This document shows, one piece after another, positions 28,235-39,399 of a DNA stretch of 64,000 nt. The number at the start of each line of letters is the position of its first letter. Position 1 is the first letter of the stretch. Below the pieces are notes generated by a model. The model was given only the letters and a program-made list of their open reading frames with translations, had not been told where the DNA came from and did no database searches. A program made the position numbers and the translations under genes. The stretch is from Novosphingobium arvoryzae (GTDB lineage Bacteria; Pseudomonadota; Alphaproteobacteria; Sphingomonadales; Sphingomonadaceae), in NCBI RefSeq assembly GCF_014652615.1, contig NZ_BMZD01000002.1, positions 248,001 through 312,000 on the forward strand, read 5' to 3'.

Positions 28235-30535
28235 TCAGTCGTCAGACTTGAGGAACGCCGGAATGTGATCCGGATTGCCGCCTTCTTCACGGTCACGGCG
28301 CGGAGCACGATCGCCGTCACGGCGCGGACCACGGTCCCCGCCGCGACCGCCACGGTCGCCATCACGGCGCGGACGACGGTCGCCGCGGTCGCCACGATCA
28401 CCGCGCGGTTCGCGCGGTTCTCGGGCCGGACGGGTGTCTTCCAGCTCTGCACCGGTTTCCTGATCGACGACGCGCATCGACAGGCGAACCTTGCCGCGCG
28501 GATCGATTTCGAGGACCTTGACCTTCACGGCCTGGCCTTCGGACACGACATCGGTCGGCTTTTCGACGCGCTCGTTCTTCATTTCGGAGACGTGGACCAG
28601 ACCGTCCTTGCCGCCCATGAAGTTCACGAAAGCACCGAAGTCGACGATGGTGACGACCTTGCCGTCATAGATCTTGCCGACTTCCGGTTCCTCGACGATG
28701 CCCAGGATCCAGTTCTTCGCGGCTTCGATCTGCGACAGGTCGGACGAGCTGATCTTGATCAGGCCTTCGTCGTCGATGTCGACCTTCGCACCGGTGGTGG
28801 CGACGATCTCGCGGATCACCTTGCCGCCGGTGCCGATCACGTCGCGGATCTTCGACTTGTCGATCTGCAGCGTTTCGATGCGCGGAGCATGGGCCGACAG
28901 CTCGGTGCGGGCCGAACCCAGCGCCTTGGTCATTTCGCCCAGGATGTGCGCGCGGCCTTCCTTGGCCTGGTTGAGCGCGGCGGCGAAGATTTCCTTCGTG
29001 ATGCCGGCCACCTTAATGTCCATCTGCATCGTGGTGATGCCTTCGGACGTACCGGCCACCTTGAAGTCCATGTCGCCCAGGTGATCTTCGTCACCCAGGA
29101 TGTCGGACAGCACGGTGAATTCGTCACCTTCCAGGATCAGGCCCATGGCGATGCCCGACACCGGACGCGTCAGCGGCACGCCCGCATCCATCATCGACAG
29201 CGCGCCGCCGCAGACGGTGGCCATCGACGACGAACCGTTGGACTCGGTGATGTCCGAGACAACGCGGATCGTGTAGGGGAACTCTTCCTTGCTGGGCAGC
29301 ACCGCCTGCAGCGCGCGCCAGGCCAGCTTGCCGTGACCGGTGTCGCGACGGCTGGGAGCGCCAAAACGGCCAACTTCACCAACCGAATAGGGCGGGAAGT
29401 TATAGTGCAGCATGAAGTTCGAATACGACAGGCCTTCCAGCCCGTCGATCATCTGTTCCGCATCCTTGGTGCCCAGCGTGGTGGTGCAGATCGCCTGCGT
29501 TTCACCGCGGGTGAACAGCGCCGAACCGTGGGTGCGCGGCAGGAAGCCGACCATCGATTCAATCGGACGGATCTGGGTGGTCGAACGCCCGTCGATGCGG
29601 GTGCCGTCCTTCAGGATCGCGCCGCGCACGATGTCCGCCTCGACCTTCTTGACGGTCTTGATGGCGACCATCTGGGTCTGCGCATCCTGATCGGCAAAGG
29701 CGGCCTTGGCCTTGTCGCGCGCCGCGTTGAGCGCGTTCGAACGGGCCGACTTGTCGGTCAGCTTGTAAGCGGCGGCGATGTCGTCGCCGATCAGCTTCTT
29801 CAGCTGGTCCTTGATCGCGGTGTTGTCCGAAACGGCCACGTCCCACGGATCCTTCGCGGCCTTTTCAGCCAGCGAGATGATCAGGTCGACGACCTTCTTG
29901 CACTCGTCATGCGCGAACATGACGGCGCCCAGCATCACGTCTTCCGACAGTTCGCGGGCCTGCGATTCGACCATCATCACGGCATTGCCGGTGGCAGCCA
30001 CGACCAGGTCGAGCGCGCCGGCGGCGGCCGCGTCCTGACGCGGGTTCAGCGTGTAGGCACCGTCTTCGTAACCGACGCGCACCGCGCCGATCGGGCCCAT
30101 GAACGGCACGCCCGAAATGGTCAGCGCGGCCGAAGCGGCGATCATCGCCAGCACGTCGGGCTCGACTTCACCGTCATAGCTCAGAACCTGGGCGATGACG
30201 TTGATTTCGTTGTAGAAACCTTCGGGGAACAGCGGGCGGACCGGACGGTCGATCAGGCGGGAAACCAGCGTTTCCTTTTCCGTCGCGCCGCGTTCACGCT
30301 TGAAGAAGCCGCCCGGAATGCGCCCGGCGGCGAAGAACTTTTCCTGATAGTGCACGGTGAGCGGGAAGAAGTCCTGCCCTTCCTTCACCGACTTGGCGGC
30401 CGTGACAGCGCACAGCACGACAGTTTCGCCATACGTGGCGAGGACCGCGCCGTCAGCCTGACGGGCAATGCGGCCGGTTTCCAGCGTGAGGGTCTTTCCG
30501 CCCCACTCCATGGATACGGTTTTGACGTCGAACAT
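28235..30535 (-). CDS. pnp: Polyribonucleotide nucleotidyltransferase (PNPase)
   Basis: A 766-aa phosphorolytic 3'-5' exoribonuclease. Two RNase PH-like domains are followed by a KH domain ([12 protein letters not shown]) and an S1 domain ([19 protein letters not shown]). The C-terminus is extended by about 45 residues of Arg/Gly/Asp-rich sequence, ending with IPAFLKSDD, which is longer and more charged than the E. coli tail. It is preceded by rpsO, from which it is separated by a terminator-like hairpin and a 160-base leader. Confidence 0.97.
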   Translation of the reverse strand: MFDVKTVSMEWGGKTLTLETGRIARQADGAVLATYGETVVLCAVTAAKSVKEGQDFFPLTVHYQEKFFAAGRIPGGFFKRERGATEKETLVSRLIDRPVRPLFPEGFYNEINVIAQVLSYDGEVEPDVLAMIAASAALTISGVPFMGPIGAVRVGYEDGAYTLNPRQDAAAAGALDLVVAATGNAVMMVESQARELSEDVMLGAVMFAHDECKKVVDLIISLAEKAAKDPWDVAVSDNTAIKDQLKKLIGDDIAAAYKLTDKSARSNALNAARDKAKAAFADQDAQTQMVAIKTVKKVEADIVRGAILKDGTRIDGRSTTQIRPIESMVGFLPRTHGSALFTRGETQAICTTTLGTKDAEQMIDGLEGLSYSNFMLHYNFPPYSVGEVGRFGAPSRRDTGHGKLAWRALQAVLPSKEEFPYTIRVVSDITESNGSSSMATVCGGALSMMDAGVPLTRPVSGIAMGLILEGDEFTVLSDILGDEDHLGDMDFKVAGTSEGITTMQMDIKVAGITKEIFAAALNQAKEGRAHILGEMTKALGSARTELSAHAPRIETLQIDKSKIRDVIGTGGKVIREIVATTGAKVDIDDEGLIKISSSDLSQIEAAKNWILGIVEEPEVGKIYDGKVVTIVDFGAFVNFMGGKDGLVHVSEMKNERVEKPTDVVSEGQAVKVKVLEIDPRGKVRLSMRVVDQETGAELEDTRPAREPREPRGDRGDRGDRRPRRDGDRGGRGGDRGPRRDGDRAPRRDREEGGNPDHIPAFLKSDD

Positions 30536-30670
30536 TTCGTTTCCTTCAGCCCGCAGGCCCTATTGCGTGCGGGTTTTGCTGCCGGGGTAAAAATCCGTCC
30601 CGGTCCGGATATGGGGCGCTTTCGGCCCCCAAAGGCCTGCCGCCGGATTGCGGCCGGGCCTTAAAGCAAA

Positions 30671-30690
30671 AGCGGCCCCGTAGGGCCGCT
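30671..30690 (-). terminator. Hairpin between rpsO and pnp
   Basis: Perfect 8-base arms agcggccc/gggccgct with a 4-base loop; on the minus strand it is followed by TTTTGCTTT. It can attenuate rpsO read-through into pnp or serve as an RNase processing site, as known for rpsO-pnp in enterobacteria. Confidence 0.75.
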
Positions 30691-30698
30691 CCGCTTGG

Positions 30699-30968
30699 TT
30701 ACTTGCGCAGACCGAGCTTTGCGATCAGTGCGTTGTAACGGTCAACGTCCTTGCGCTTGAGGTAATCCAGCAGCGAGCGCCGCTTGTTCACCATCATCAG
30801 CAGGCCGCGACGCGAATGGTTGTCCTTGTGGTGAGCCTTGAAGTGCTCGGTCAGCGTCTGGATGCGGCTGGTCAGGATGGCAACCTGAACTTCCGGCGAA
30901 CCCGTGTCACCCGCGGCGCGGGCGTTGCTGGCGATGACTTCCTGCTTCTTGTCTGCCGAGATCGACAT
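30699..30968 (-). CDS. rpsO: 30S ribosomal protein S15
   Basis: An 89-aa ribosomal protein with the full S15 pattern ([44 protein letters not shown]). It lies five bases after truB and upstream of pnp, the standard order. Confidence 0.98.
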   Translation of the reverse strand: MSISADKKQEVIASNARAAGDTGSPEVQVAILTSRIQTLTEHFKAHHKDNHSRRGLLMMVNKRRSLLDYLKRKDVDRYNALIAKLGLRK

Positions 30969-30973
30969 ATTCT

Positions 30974-31888
30974 TTACTCCGCGACATCCGGAAGATTGAA
31001 ACCCCTGACGACCCGGACGTTTCCGCCGGAAAGCTCGACCAGAGCAACCGGAGTATCCTCCAGCCGCGCCCAGTAGAGCCCATCGCCTTGGGGCAACCCG
31101 GTCAGAACCCGGCCCTGTCGGACCGCCCTTGCCTGTTCCGGGTCGAGGTTGAGAGCCGGGATGTCGACCAGCCCTGCCTCCAGCGGCAAGAGTACGTTCT
31201 CAAGGGGTGCGCCCTTACCGACTTCGTTGAGATTGTCCAGCGAAATCGCCCGGTCCAGCCCGAACGGCCCGGCCCGCAGCCGCCGCAGCATGGTGACATG
31301 GCCCACCGTGCCAAGCGCGCGCGCAATGTCCCGCGCAAGGCTGCGGATGTAGGTGCCCTTGGAGACATGGGCGACCAGCGTGGCATGGCCGGCCTCCGCC
31401 CCCTCCAGCCGCAGCGCATGGATCGTGACGCTGCGGCTTTTCAACGCTACCGCCTCGCCCTTGCGCGCCAGGTCATAGGCGCGCTGGCCGTCGATCATCA
31501 GCGCGGAATAGGCGGGCGGCACCTGCTCGATCGGCCCGGTAAAGCGCGGCAGCACCGCCTCCAGCTCCGCACGGGTTGGCCTGACCGCACTTTCCGCAAT
31601 CACCTTGCCTTCCAGGTCCAGCGTGTCTGTCTCGGTCCCGAAGGCAATCGTGAAGGCGTATTCCTTGCTGGCATCCAGCATCCGCCCGCACAGCTTGGTC
31701 GCCTCGCCCAGCGCGATCGGCAGCACCCCGGTCGCCAGCGGGTCGAGCGTGCCGCCGTGGCCGACCTTGACCTTGCCCAGCCCCGCCGAACGCAAATTGC
31801 GCTTCACCGCGCCGACGGCCTGGGTCGAGCCCAGCTCCAGCGGCTTGTCGAGGATGATCCAGCCGTTGACGCGCGCCGGATCAGGCAC
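30974..31888 (-). CDS. truB: tRNA pseudouridine(55) synthase TruB
   Basis: A 304-aa enzyme that makes pseudouridine 55 in the tRNA T-loop. The catalytic Asp is in [32 protein letters not shown] and the KEY-type motif ([11 protein letters not shown]) agree with the family. It overlaps the upstream site-2 protease gene by eight bases. Confidence 0.96.
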   Translation of the reverse strand: MPDPARVNGWIILDKPLELGSTQAVGAVKRNLRSAGLGKVKVGHGGTLDPLATGVLPIALGEATKLCGRMLDASKEYAFTIAFGTETDTLDLEGKVIAESAVRPTRAELEAVLPRFTGPIEQVPPAYSALMIDGQRAYDLARKGEAVALKSRSVTIHALRLEGAEAGHATLVAHVSKGTYIRSLARDIARALGTVGHVTMLRRLRAGPFGLDRAISLDNLNEVGKGAPLENVLLPLEAGLVDIPALNLDPEQARAVRQGRVLTGLPQGDGLYWARLEDTPVALVELSGGNVRVVRGFNLPDVAE

Positions 31889-32570
31889 CCGCCACCACCT
31901 TCACCACCGCCAGATACTGGTCCATCGCCCAGTTCACCGGCGGCAGCAGGAAGCGGCGCACCACGTCCAGTTCCGGGGCGATGGTGGGCAGTACCACCAG
32001 CAAGGCGATCATCAGGAAAAAGGCATAGGGCCGCGTCGCCGCATAGGCCGCCGCCGCCCGGCGCGGGAGCAGCCCTTCGACCACGTGCGAACCGTCAAAC
32101 GGCGGGATCGGCAGCAGGTTGAACAGCGCCAGGAACACGTTGATCGCCAGGAAATTGACCAGGTTGAGCATCAGGAACGCCGTCACCCCGGTCGGCTCCG
32201 CATCGCGGTAGGGCGCGACCAGCAGGCCCAGCGCGACCGCGCCCGCCAGCGCCATCAGCAGGTTCATCCCCGGCCCCGCCACCGCCACCAGCATCATGCC
32301 GACGCGCGGATTGCGCAGCCGCTGCGGCACCACCGGCACCGGCTTGGCCCAGCCGAACACCGGCAGGCCCGCCAGCTTGAGCATCCCCGGCACGATGATC
32401 GTGCCCATCGGGTCGACATGGCGCAGCGGGTTGAGGCTGAGCCTGTTCAGTTCCGCCGCGGTCGGATCGCCCAGCGCCCGCGCGGTCCACCCATGCGCGA
32501 CTTCGTGGAACACGATTGCCAGCACCAGCGGGATAATCAGCGCGGCGGCCTGGTAAATGGTATCCGTCAT
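31881..32570 (-). CDS. Site-2 protease family (M50) membrane metalloprotease
   Basis: A 229-aa membrane protein with the zinc motif HEVAHG (HExxH) in its first helix and the third-ligand motif LLPIPPFDGSHV. Five or six helices. This is the short M50B type without PDZ domains. Substrates are unknown. It is coupled to tdk by ATGA and to truB by an eight-base overlap. Confidence 0.9.
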   Translation of the reverse strand: MTDTIYQAAALIIPLVLAIVFHEVAHGWTARALGDPTAAELNRLSLNPLRHVDPMGTIIVPGMLKLAGLPVFGWAKPVPVVPQRLRNPRVGMMLVAVAGPGMNLLMALAGAVALGLLVAPYRDAEPTGVTAFLMLNLVNFLAINVFLALFNLLPIPPFDGSHVVEGLLPRRAAAAYAATRPYAFFLMIALLVVLPTIAPELDVVRRFLLPPVNWAMDQYLAVVKVVAGA

Positions 32571-33145
32571 CGTCCCAGCGCCTCGGTAAAATGCTTGCGG
32601 CACAGCGCCACGTAGCGATCATTCCCGCCAATCTCGGTCTGCGCGCCCTGCTTCACCGCCGCGCCGCTGGCATCGACCCGCAGGTTCATCGTCGACTTGC
32701 GGCCGCAGTGGCAGACGGCTTTCAGCTCGACCAGCGAATCCGCGATGCCCAGCAGGACCTTGGCGCCGGGGAACAATTCACCCTGGAAATCGGTCCGCAG
32801 GCCATAGCACAGCACCGGAATGCCCGCCTCGTCCGCCACCCGCGCCAGTTGCCAGACCTGTCCCTCGGTCAGGAACTGCGCCTCGTCCACCAGCACGCAG
32901 GCCAGCGGCTCCACCCGGTGCGCAGCCGTAATCCGGCCCCACAGGTCGGTTCCGCCATCAAAGCGGTGGGCATCGGCGTGCAGCCCGATCCGGCTTTCGA
33001 TCGCCCGGTCCCCGCCGCGATTGTCGATGTCGGCAGTCCACAGCATCGTGTGCATGCCCCGCTCACGGTAATTGAAATCCGCCTGCAGCAAGGTGGTCGA
33101 TTTGCCGGCGTTCATGCTGGCGTAATAGAAGTAAAGCTTAGCCAT
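32567..33145 (-). CDS. tdk: Thymidine kinase
   Basis: A 192-aa type II thymidine kinase of nucleotide salvage. Walker A-like SMNAGKSTTLLQ is at the N-terminus, VLVDEAQFL is the Walker B/catalytic region, followed by the lasso with LCYGLRTDFQGELFPG and zinc cysteines (CHCG and a later cysteine). It is divergent from the AbgT gene. Confidence 0.95.
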   Translation of the reverse strand: MAKLYFYYASMNAGKSTTLLQADFNYRERGMHTMLWTADIDNRGGDRAIESRIGLHADAHRFDGGTDLWGRITAAHRVEPLACVLVDEAQFLTEGQVWQLARVADEAGIPVLCYGLRTDFQGELFPGAKVLLGIADSLVELKAVCHCGRKSTMNLRVDASGAAVKQGAQTEIGGNDRYVALCRKHFTEALGR

Positions 33146-33221
33146 GGTGGACAAGCATCTACCTGTGATGGCAGTCAAAGAACAACTCGCGAAACAGCGG
33201 GACATGGGGAAAGATCAGACG

Positions 33222-34814
33222 ATGAGCGAATTGGCCGCACAGCAGAACAGCGCAACCGGGCAAACCGGCGTGCTGGCGTGGATCGAACGGACGGGCAACC
33301 GGCTGCCCGATCCGGTGTTCCTGTTCCTGGGGCTGATCGCCGGGTTGGTGGTCCTGTCGATGATCGCGGCGGCGGCGGGCTGGTCCGCCCTGCACCCGAC
33401 CGAGATCGACGAGGCGACCGGGCAGGCCAAGGTCATCGCCGCCACCAGCCTGCTGTCCGCCGACAACATCCGCACGCTGTGGGTCGACATGCCCAAGACC
33501 TTCACCCACTTTCACCCGCTGGGATACGTGCTGGTGGTGATGCTGGGCGCGGGCGTGGCGGAGCGGTCCGGGCTGTTCGGCACCGCGATGCGTGCCGGGG
33601 TGAGCGGCGCGCCGACAGTCCTGCTGACGCCGATCGTCGCCTTCGTGGCGATGATGGGCAATCTGGCGGCGGATGCGGCCTATGTCGTGCTGATCCCGCT
33701 GGCGGGCATCATCTTTCACGCCGCGGGCCGCCACCCCATCGCGGGGATCGCGGCGGCCTTCGCCGGGGTTTCGGGCGGATTTTCGGCCAACCTGCTGCCG
33801 GGGCAGCTGGATGCGCTGCTGTTCGGGATCACCGAGGCGGCAGTCGAAACCGTGTTTGCCGACTTTACCGCCAACATCGCCGGCAACTGGTACTTCATTG
33901 CCGCGATGCTGGTGATCTTCCTGCCGGTCATCTGGTATGTCACCGACCGGGTGATCGAGCCGCGCCTGGGCCCGTGGGACCCGGCCCGCGCCGGATCGGC
34001 GGGCGCGAACGAGCAGGTTTCGGATGAACTCACCGGCGCCGAGCGCAAGGGCCTGCGCCGCGCCGGGCTGGCGACGCTGTTCGTGGTCGGCCTGTGGCTG
34101 CTGTTCACCTTCGGCCCCGGCACGCCGCTAATCGACGAGGAGGCCAGCGCCGAAGCCCGCCTGACCCCGCTCTACCAGAGCCTGGTGGGCGGCTTCTTCC
34201 TGCTGTTCCTGCTGGCGGGCTGGGCCTACGGCAAGGCCGCCGGCACGGTCAGCGACCATCGCGGCCTCGTAAAGATGATGAGCGAATCGATGGCCGACAT
34301 GGCCTATTACCTGGTCCTCGCGTTCACCGCCGCGCACTTCGTGGCGATGTTCGCGTGGTCGAACCTGGGGCTGATCCTGGCCGTGCAGGGCGCCGACCTG
34401 CTCAAGGCATCGGGGCTGCCCGCCTGGGCGCTGCTGATGCTGATCGTGGTGTTCACCGCGCTGCTCAACCTGTTCGTCGGCTCGGCCAGCGCCAAGTGGG
34501 CGCTGCTCGCCCCGGTGCTGGTGCCGATGCTGATGCTGCTGGGGATCACCCCGGAAATGACCACCGCCGCCTATCGCGTGGGCGACGGGGCGACCAACAT
34601 CATCACCCCGCTGATGGTCTATTTCCCGCTGATCCTGATCTTCTGCCAGCGCTGGCAAAAGGATTTCGGCCTTGGCAGCCTGGCCGCGACGATGCTGCCG
34701 TTCTCGATCGGGCTGCTGCTGTCGGGCATGGTGCTGGTTGGCGCGTGGGTCATGCTGGACCTGCCGCTTGGCCCCGGCGCCAGCGTGTTTGCCCCGGTGC
34801 CCGCCGCACCATGA
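33222..34814 (+). CDS. AbgT family transporter
   Basis: About 530 aa with ten or more membrane helices. The family segments are MLGAGVAERSGLFGTAMRA, LAADAAYVVLIPLAG and SASAKWALLAPVLVPMLMLLGI. AbgT proteins take up p-aminobenzoyl-glutamate; related MtrF/YdaH proteins export sulfonamides. The start is uncertain: ATG 33222 leaves room for the divergent tdk promoter and gives the family length; in-frame ATGs at 33144, 33168 and 33204 exist. A YceI gene follows with an ATGA overlap. Confidence 0.92.
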   Translation: MSELAAQQNSATGQTGVLAWIERTGNRLPDPVFLFLGLIAGLVVLSMIAAAAGWSALHPTEIDEATGQAKVIAATSLLSADNIRTLWVDMPKTFTHFHPLGYVLVVMLGAGVAERSGLFGTAMRAGVSGAPTVLLTPIVAFVAMMGNLAADAAYVVLIPLAGIIFHAAGRHPIAGIAAAFAGVSGGFSANLLPGQLDALLFGITEAAVETVFADFTANIAGNWYFIAAMLVIFLPVIWYVTDRVIEPRLGPWDPARAGSAGANEQVSDELTGAERKGLRRAGLATLFVVGLWLLFTFGPGTPLIDEEASAEARLTPLYQSLVGGFFLLFLLAGWAYGKAAGTVSDHRGLVKMMSESMADMAYYLVLAFTAAHFVAMFAWSNLGLILAVQGADLLKASGLPAWALLMLIVVFTALLNLFVGSASAKWALLAPVLVPMLMLLGITPEMTTAAYRVGDGATNIITPLMVYFPLILIFCQRWQKDFGLGSLAATMLPFSIGLLLSGMVLVGAWVMLDLPLGPGASVFAPVPAAP

Positions 34815-35392
34815 GCCTGCCCCGCCCGCTGCGCGCCGGACTGCTGGCTGCCGCGCTGATCCTGCTAACCGGCGCGGCAACGCCGACCTATCGCTACCAG
34901 ATCGATGCGCCGCGCAGTTCGGTTGACGCCAAGGTCGCGTTCCTGGGCCTGGCCAGCAAGTCCGCCCGCTTTCCCCGGATGAGCGGCGGCATCCACCTGA
35001 CCCCGGACCGGCTCGACGCGATCGACCTTGACGTCACGCTGGATGCCCGCGCCCTGACCGCCGGGGACAAGGTCACGCTGGAGCGGCTGCGCGGCAAGGA
35101 CTTCTTCGATGTGGAGCGCTATCCCACGATCCGCTTCGCCGGCACGCGCATGACCATGACCGGGCAGACCACCGCGCGGGTCGAAGGGGAGATCACCGCG
35201 CGCGGCGTAACGCGCCCCGCCACGCTGGCCGTCACGTTCGCCCAGCCGCCCGTCAGCGCCACCGGCAAGGAACCGATCCAGCTGAGCGCGCAGACCACTA
35301 TCAATCGCCACGATTTCGGCATGACGGCCTATAGCGTGGTGGTGGGCCGGAAAGTGACGATCACCATCAACGCGCGGATGGTGCCGGGCTAA
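34811..35392 (+). CDS. YceI family periplasmic protein
   Basis: A 193-aa exported lipocalin-like protein (signal peptide to about residue 22), family of isoprenoid-binding YceI. Signature segments: YRYQIDAPRSSVDAKV, LRGKDFFDVERYPTIRFAGT and ISAQTTINR-like LSAQTTINRHDFGM. Coupled to the AbgT gene by ATGA; its 3' end faces rbfA only eight bases away. Confidence 0.9.
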   Translation: MSLPRPLRAGLLAAALILLTGAATPTYRYQIDAPRSSVDAKVAFLGLASKSARFPRMSGGIHLTPDRLDAIDLDVTLDARALTAGDKVTLERLRGKDFFDVERYPTIRFAGTRMTMTGQTTARVEGEITARGVTRPATLAVTFAQPPVSATGKEPIQLSAQTTINRHDFGMTAYSVVVGRKVTITINARMVPG

Positions 35393-35400
35393 ACGGGCGC

Positions 35401-35808
35401 TTATTCGGCGTCCGCCTCGCCTGCCACGTCGCGGCGGACTTGCGGGCTGGCCAGCAGCGCCTCGATCCGGCTGGCCTCGTCAAAGCTCTCGTCCGGCAGG
35501 AACTTGATCTTCGCGGCGTATTTCAGGCGCAGCTTGCCGGCGACTTCCTTCTGGAAATAGGCCGTGTTGGTGCGCAGCGCCTTGAGCACGACGTCCTCGT
35601 CGCTGCCCAGCAGCGGTTTCACGAACACGGTGGCGTGGCGCAAATCGGGCGACATGCGCACTTCGGTCACGCTGATCGCGTGCGCGGTAAGCACTTCGTC
35701 GTGGACCATCTGGCGGGTCAGCAGTTCGCTGATCACGTGGCGTACCTGTTCGCCCACCTTGAGCAGGCGGACCGAGCGGGTTTCGGGGGTTGCATTGGGC
35801 TTGGCCAT
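35401..35808 (-). CDS. rbfA: Ribosome-binding factor A
   Basis: A 135-aa KH-fold factor for 30S maturation. It contains the RbfA pattern [40 protein letters not shown], and [16 protein letters not shown] at the C-terminus. It belongs with infB but is separated from it by two small genes. Confidence 0.95.
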   Translation of the reverse strand: MAKPNATPETRSVRLLKVGEQVRHVISELLTRQMVHDEVLTAHAISVTEVRMSPDLRHATVFVKPLLGSDEDVVLKALRTNTAYFQKEVAGKLRLKYAAKIKFLPDESFDEASRIEALLASPQVRRDVAGEADAE

Positions 35809-35817
35809 GGCCGCTCT

Positions 35818-36375
35818 CTACTCTCTATCCTGCCCGCTTGCATCAAGCTTGGCGACGATCCGGGCCAGCGAGCGCACATTGCGCGCGGTGCCCCGGCATT
35901 GCATCCGCCGCTCGATGAACGGCAGCGTGAGGCGGCTGGTCCCCGCCCCGCCCGCATAATCGATATAGAGCGCGCGCGGTCCCATCGCCAACCGTTCCGG
36001 CCCGCGCCCGGCGTGATCCGCCACCAGCACCGCGAACTGGTCCGGATCGGGATCGCGGTCGAGGAACAGGGTGTGGACGAGGTTCGGCTCGCCATCGGCG
36101 GCAAAGGGGTTGTCGGCAATCGCCGCGGCCAGTTCGTCACGGCTGCGCACGGCGGCCAGGCTGCGCATGCCAAAGCGCTGGCGCATCATCAGCTCCAGCT
36201 TTTCCTCAAGGCCGCGCGTCGGGCGGTCTTCGTGATCGAACAGCACGTTACCGCTGGCGACCACGGTTTCGACGTTGCTCAACCCTTCCGCCTCGAACGC
36301 GGCGCGCAGCTCCGCCATCGTCAGGCGGTTGCCGCCGACGTTGATGCTGCCGAACAGGGCGACATAGCGGGCCAT
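35818..36375 (-). CDS. DUF1697 family protein
   Basis: A 185-aa protein beginning YVALFGSINVGGNRLTMAELR, the DUF1697 signature, with VETVVASGNVLFD and GVPLATLTNL-like regions. Function unknown. It is inserted between the thioesterase and rbfA. Confidence 0.85.
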   Translation of the reverse strand: MARYVALFGSINVGGNRLTMAELRAAFEAEGLSNVETVVASGNVLFDHEDRPTRGLEEKLELMMRQRFGMRSLAAVRSRDELAAAIADNPFAADGEPNLVHTLFLDRDPDPDQFAVLVADHAGRGPERLAMGPRALYIDYAGGAGTSRLTLPFIERRMQCRGTARNVRSLARIVAKLDASGQDRE

Positions 36376-36396
36376 GTCAGCGCCGTGCCCGCATGG

Positions 36397-36801
36397 TCAT
36401 GCGGACGGCTTGGGCGTGGGAATCGCGGTGGAGGTTGCACGCGCCAGCGGCTTGCCGTCGAGGCTGAACAGTTCCGCCTCCAGGAAGATCACGCGCCGTC
36501 CGCGCCGCACCACCCGGCCCTTGCCCAGCAGCGGGCCGGGCGGGATCAGGCTGAGCAGCGTCATGCTGATTTCCAGGTTGAGCGGGGCTTCCTCGCCTTT
36601 CGTGGCGTGGACATGGGCCCAGCCCATCGCCTCGTCCAGAAACCCGGCAACCAGCCCGCCCTGCACCCCGCCGCGCGGCGTGATGAAGCTGTCGGGCGCG
36701 TGGAAGCGCATCGTGATCGTCTCGGTGACCGGGTCGAAGTCCACGAACTCCGCCCCGATCAGCGCGACATGCGCTCCCTGATAGGTGTCGATGCCACTCA
36801 C
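36397..36801 (-). CDS. PaaI-family hotdog thioesterase
   Basis: A 134-aa single-hotdog protein with the motif RGGVQGGLVAGFLDEAMGWA; acyl-CoA thioester hydrolase activity is expected from the family. It starts with GTG that overlaps the infB stop (GTGA), so it is translated from the infB transcript. Confidence 0.85.
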   Translation of the reverse strand: MSGIDTYQGAHVALIGAEFVDFDPVTETITMRFHAPDSFITPRGGVQGGLVAGFLDEAMGWAHVHATKGEEAPLNLEISMTLLSLIPPGPLLGKGRVVRRGRRVIFLEAELFSLDGKPLARATSTAIPTPKPSA

Positions 36802-39377
36802 AGGGTGCGTTCGCGTTCCTCGACCTCAAACACTTCGAGCATGTCGCCCGGCTTGATGTCGTTGGTATCCTGCAACACGACGCCGCATTCCAGACCGGCA
36901 CGGACTTCGGCCACGTCGTCCTTGAAGCGCCGCAGCGAAGCGATGACCGTCTTCGAAACGATAACGTCGTTGCGGGTAAGGCGCGCGAAGATGCCCTTCT
37001 TGATATAGCCTTCCAGCACCAGCAGACCGGCTGCCTTGTCCTTCTTGCCCGCGGGGAACACTTCCTTGACCTCGGCGCGGCCGACGACGTGTTCGATGAT
37101 TTCCGGGCCCCACTGGCCGGCCATTTCCTTGGCGACGTCCTCGGTCAGGTGATAGATCACGTCGAAGTACTTCAGCCGCACCTTCTGGCGTTCGATCAGC
37201 TCGCGCGCCTTGGCGTTCGGGCGGACGTTGAAGCCGATGATCGGCGCGCCCGATGCCTGCGCCAGGCTCACGTCGCTTTCGGTGATCGCGCCAACGCCAG
37301 ACTGCAGGATGCGGACCTTGATCTCGTCGTTCGACAGGCGGTTCAGCGCGTTGACGATGGCTTCGGTCGAACCCTGCACGTCGGCCTTCACGACCACCGG
37401 GTATTCGATGACCGTCTGCTTGGCCGACAGCGCGGAGAACATGTTTTCCAGGCTGGTCGGCGCGGTGGTGGTGCGCTTGGCGGTCGCGCGTTCCTGGCGG
37501 AAAGCGGCGACTTCGCGGGCGCGGGCCTCGCTCTCGACCACGGTCAGCGTATCGCCGGCCATCGGCACGCCGCCGATCCCCAGCACTTCGACCGGAAGCG
37601 AGGGCGGCGCGGCCTTGATCTGGCGACCCTTGTCATCCAGCATCGCGCGGACGCGGCCGGAATGGGTGCCGACAACCAGGATGTCGCCCACCTTCAGCGT
37701 GCCGCGCGTGATCAGCACGGTCGCCAGCGGACCCTTGCCCTTGTCGAGCTTCGCCTCGATCACGGTCGCTTCGGCGGCGCGGTCGGGGTTGGCCTTCAGC
37801 TCCATCAGTTCGGCCTGGAGCAGGATCTTCTCGATCAGCTCGTCCAGACCGGCGCCGGTCTTGGCCGAAACCTCGACGTCCTGCACATCGCCCGACATCT
37901 GCTCGACGATCACTTCGTGCTCCAGCAGGCGCTCGCGGATCTTCTGCGGGTTCGCCTCGTGCTTGTCCGACTTGGTGATCGCCACGATCATCGGCACGCC
38001 GGCGGCCTTGGTGTGATTGATCGCCTCGATCGTCTGCGGCATGATCCCGTCATCGGCGGCAACCACCAGAATGACTATGTCGGTGACGTTCGCCCCGCGC
38101 ATGCGCATTTCGGTGAACGCTTCGTGGCCCGGCGTATCGAGGAAGGTGATCAGGTCACCGCCCTTGGTCTTGATCTGGTACGCGCCGATGTGCTGCGTGA
38201 TCCCGCCCGCTTCGCCGCGCACCACGTCGGTGCCGCGCAGCGCGTCGAGCAGGCTGGTCTTGCCGTGGTCGACATGGCCCATGATCGTCACGACCGGCGG
38301 ACGCGGCTTGAGGGTGTCTTCCGCGTCAACGTCGGCAGCGGTGTCGATATCGACGTCCGCTTCGGACACGCGCTGGATGTTGTGGCCGAATTCGGTGACG
38401 AGCAGTTCGGCGGTATCCTGGTCGATCGTCTGGTTGACGGTGACCATCATGCCCATCTTGAACAGCGCCTTGACCAGGTCCGCGCCCTTTTCGGCCATGC
38501 GGTTTGCCAGTTCCTGCACGGTGATCGCTTCGGGCACGACCACGTCGCGGACCTGCTTTTCACGCTGCTGCTGCTGGCCGCCAAAGTGCGCGCGGCGCTC
38601 CTTCTCGCGGGCGCGCTTCAGCGCCGCGAGGCTGCGGGCGCGGGCGCCCTCGTCCTCGTTCAGCGCCTTGGTCACGGTCAGCTTGCCGGCCTGGCGGCGG
38701 TTGTCGCCAGCCTTGTCGCGCGGGTTGTTCGCGGGCTTCTTGACCACCGGCTCGGGGCGCTTGACCGGCGCAACCGGGGTGAAGCGGCGCGGCGCGGGGG
38801 CGGCTGCGGCAGCCGGCTTGGCCTCTGCCTCGGCAGCGGCGGGCGCGGCGGCAGTTTCCGCGGCCGGAGCAGCCGCTTCGGCGGCCGGCGCGGGCGCGGC
38901 GGCTACCGGAGCTTCCGGTTCCGGCGCACGCGCAGGCGCGGCGGCGGCGGCAGCCGCGGCAGCTTCGGCCTGGCGCTTTTCCTCGGCGCGGCGGCGCTCT
39001 TCTTCCTGAGCGCGCTGGCGGGCTTCCATCTCGCGGCGGGTCTGCTCTTCCAGCAGGGCCAGACGGGCTTCCTCGGCCTCGCGCTGCAGGCGGGCGACGC
39101 GCTCCTGCGGGGTCTCGTCCGACGCGACCGGGCGCGGCGCGGGCTTGGGCGCGGCGGCGACGGGGGCTGGCGGCGGCGGCGGAGCCGGTTCGGGCGCGGC
39201 CGGAGCGGCCAGCGGGGCTTCACCCGGCTTGCCGATCAGCTTGCGGCGCTTCACCTCGACCACCACCTTGTTGGTGCGGCCGTGGCTGAAGGTCTGCTTG
39301 ACCTCGCCCGCTTCGACCGAGCGCTTCAGCCCAAGCGGCTTGCGGCCCAGAGTCGGTTTATCGTTGCTGTCGGTCAT
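36798..39377 (-). CDS. infB: Translation initiation factor IF-2
   Basis: About 859 aa. The N-terminal alphaproteobacterial IF-2 motif ([19 protein letters not shown]) is followed by a low-complexity Ala/Pro/Glu linker (about 65-215) and the GTPase domain with [17 protein letters not shown] and NKID-type (TKSD). A TTG at 39383 has a better-spaced GAAGGG than the ATG at 39377, so the start could be two codons earlier. Part of rimP-nusA-ylxR-infB. Confidence 0.97.
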   Translation of the reverse strand: MTDSNDKPTLGRKPLGLKRSVEAGEVKQTFSHGRTNKVVVEVKRRKLIGKPGEAPLAAPAAPEPAPPPPPAPVAAAPKPAPRPVASDETPQERVARLQREAEEARLALLEEQTRREMEARQRAQEEERRRAEEKRQAEAAAAAAAAAPARAPEPEAPVAAAPAPAAEAAAPAAETAAAPAAAEAEAKPAAAAAPAPRRFTPVAPVKRPEPVVKKPANNPRDKAGDNRRQAGKLTVTKALNEDEGARARSLAALKRAREKERRAHFGGQQQQREKQVRDVVVPEAITVQELANRMAEKGADLVKALFKMGMMVTVNQTIDQDTAELLVTEFGHNIQRVSEADVDIDTAADVDAEDTLKPRPPVVTIMGHVDHGKTSLLDALRGTDVVRGEAGGITQHIGAYQIKTKGGDLITFLDTPGHEAFTEMRMRGANVTDIVILVVAADDGIMPQTIEAINHTKAAGVPMIVAITKSDKHEANPQKIRERLLEHEVIVEQMSGDVQDVEVSAKTGAGLDELIEKILLQAELMELKANPDRAAEATVIEAKLDKGKGPLATVLITRGTLKVGDILVVGTHSGRVRAMLDDKGRQIKAAPPSLPVEVLGIGGVPMAGDTLTVVESEARAREVAAFRQERATAKRTTTAPTSLENMFSALSAKQTVIEYPVVVKADVQGSTEAIVNALNRLSNDEIKVRILQSGVGAITESDVSLAQASGAPIIGFNVRPNAKARELIERQKVRLKYFDVIYHLTEDVAKEMAGQWGPEIIEHVVGRAEVKEVFPAGKKDKAAGLLVLEGYIKKGIFARLTRNDVIVSKTVIASLRRFKDDVAEVRAGLECGVVLQDTNDIKPGDMLEVFEVEERERTL

Positions 39378-39399
39378 GCTCAAATAGGCCCTTCACGTC

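Noticed and set aside
28275..28430. Repetitive cggtcgccg/cacggcgcg sequence at the pnp 3' end as a possible CRISPR or tandem repeat locus
   Set aside because: It encodes the Arg/Gly/Asp-rich PNPase tail in frame; periodicity comes from the amino-acid repeats and there are no spacers.
26231..30664. Very long open frame (about 1,477 codons) on the plus strand opposite the TPR gene and pnp
   Set aside because: It spans two genes, a terminator and an intergenic gap on the other strand; composition is typical of an antisense shadow of high-GC genes.
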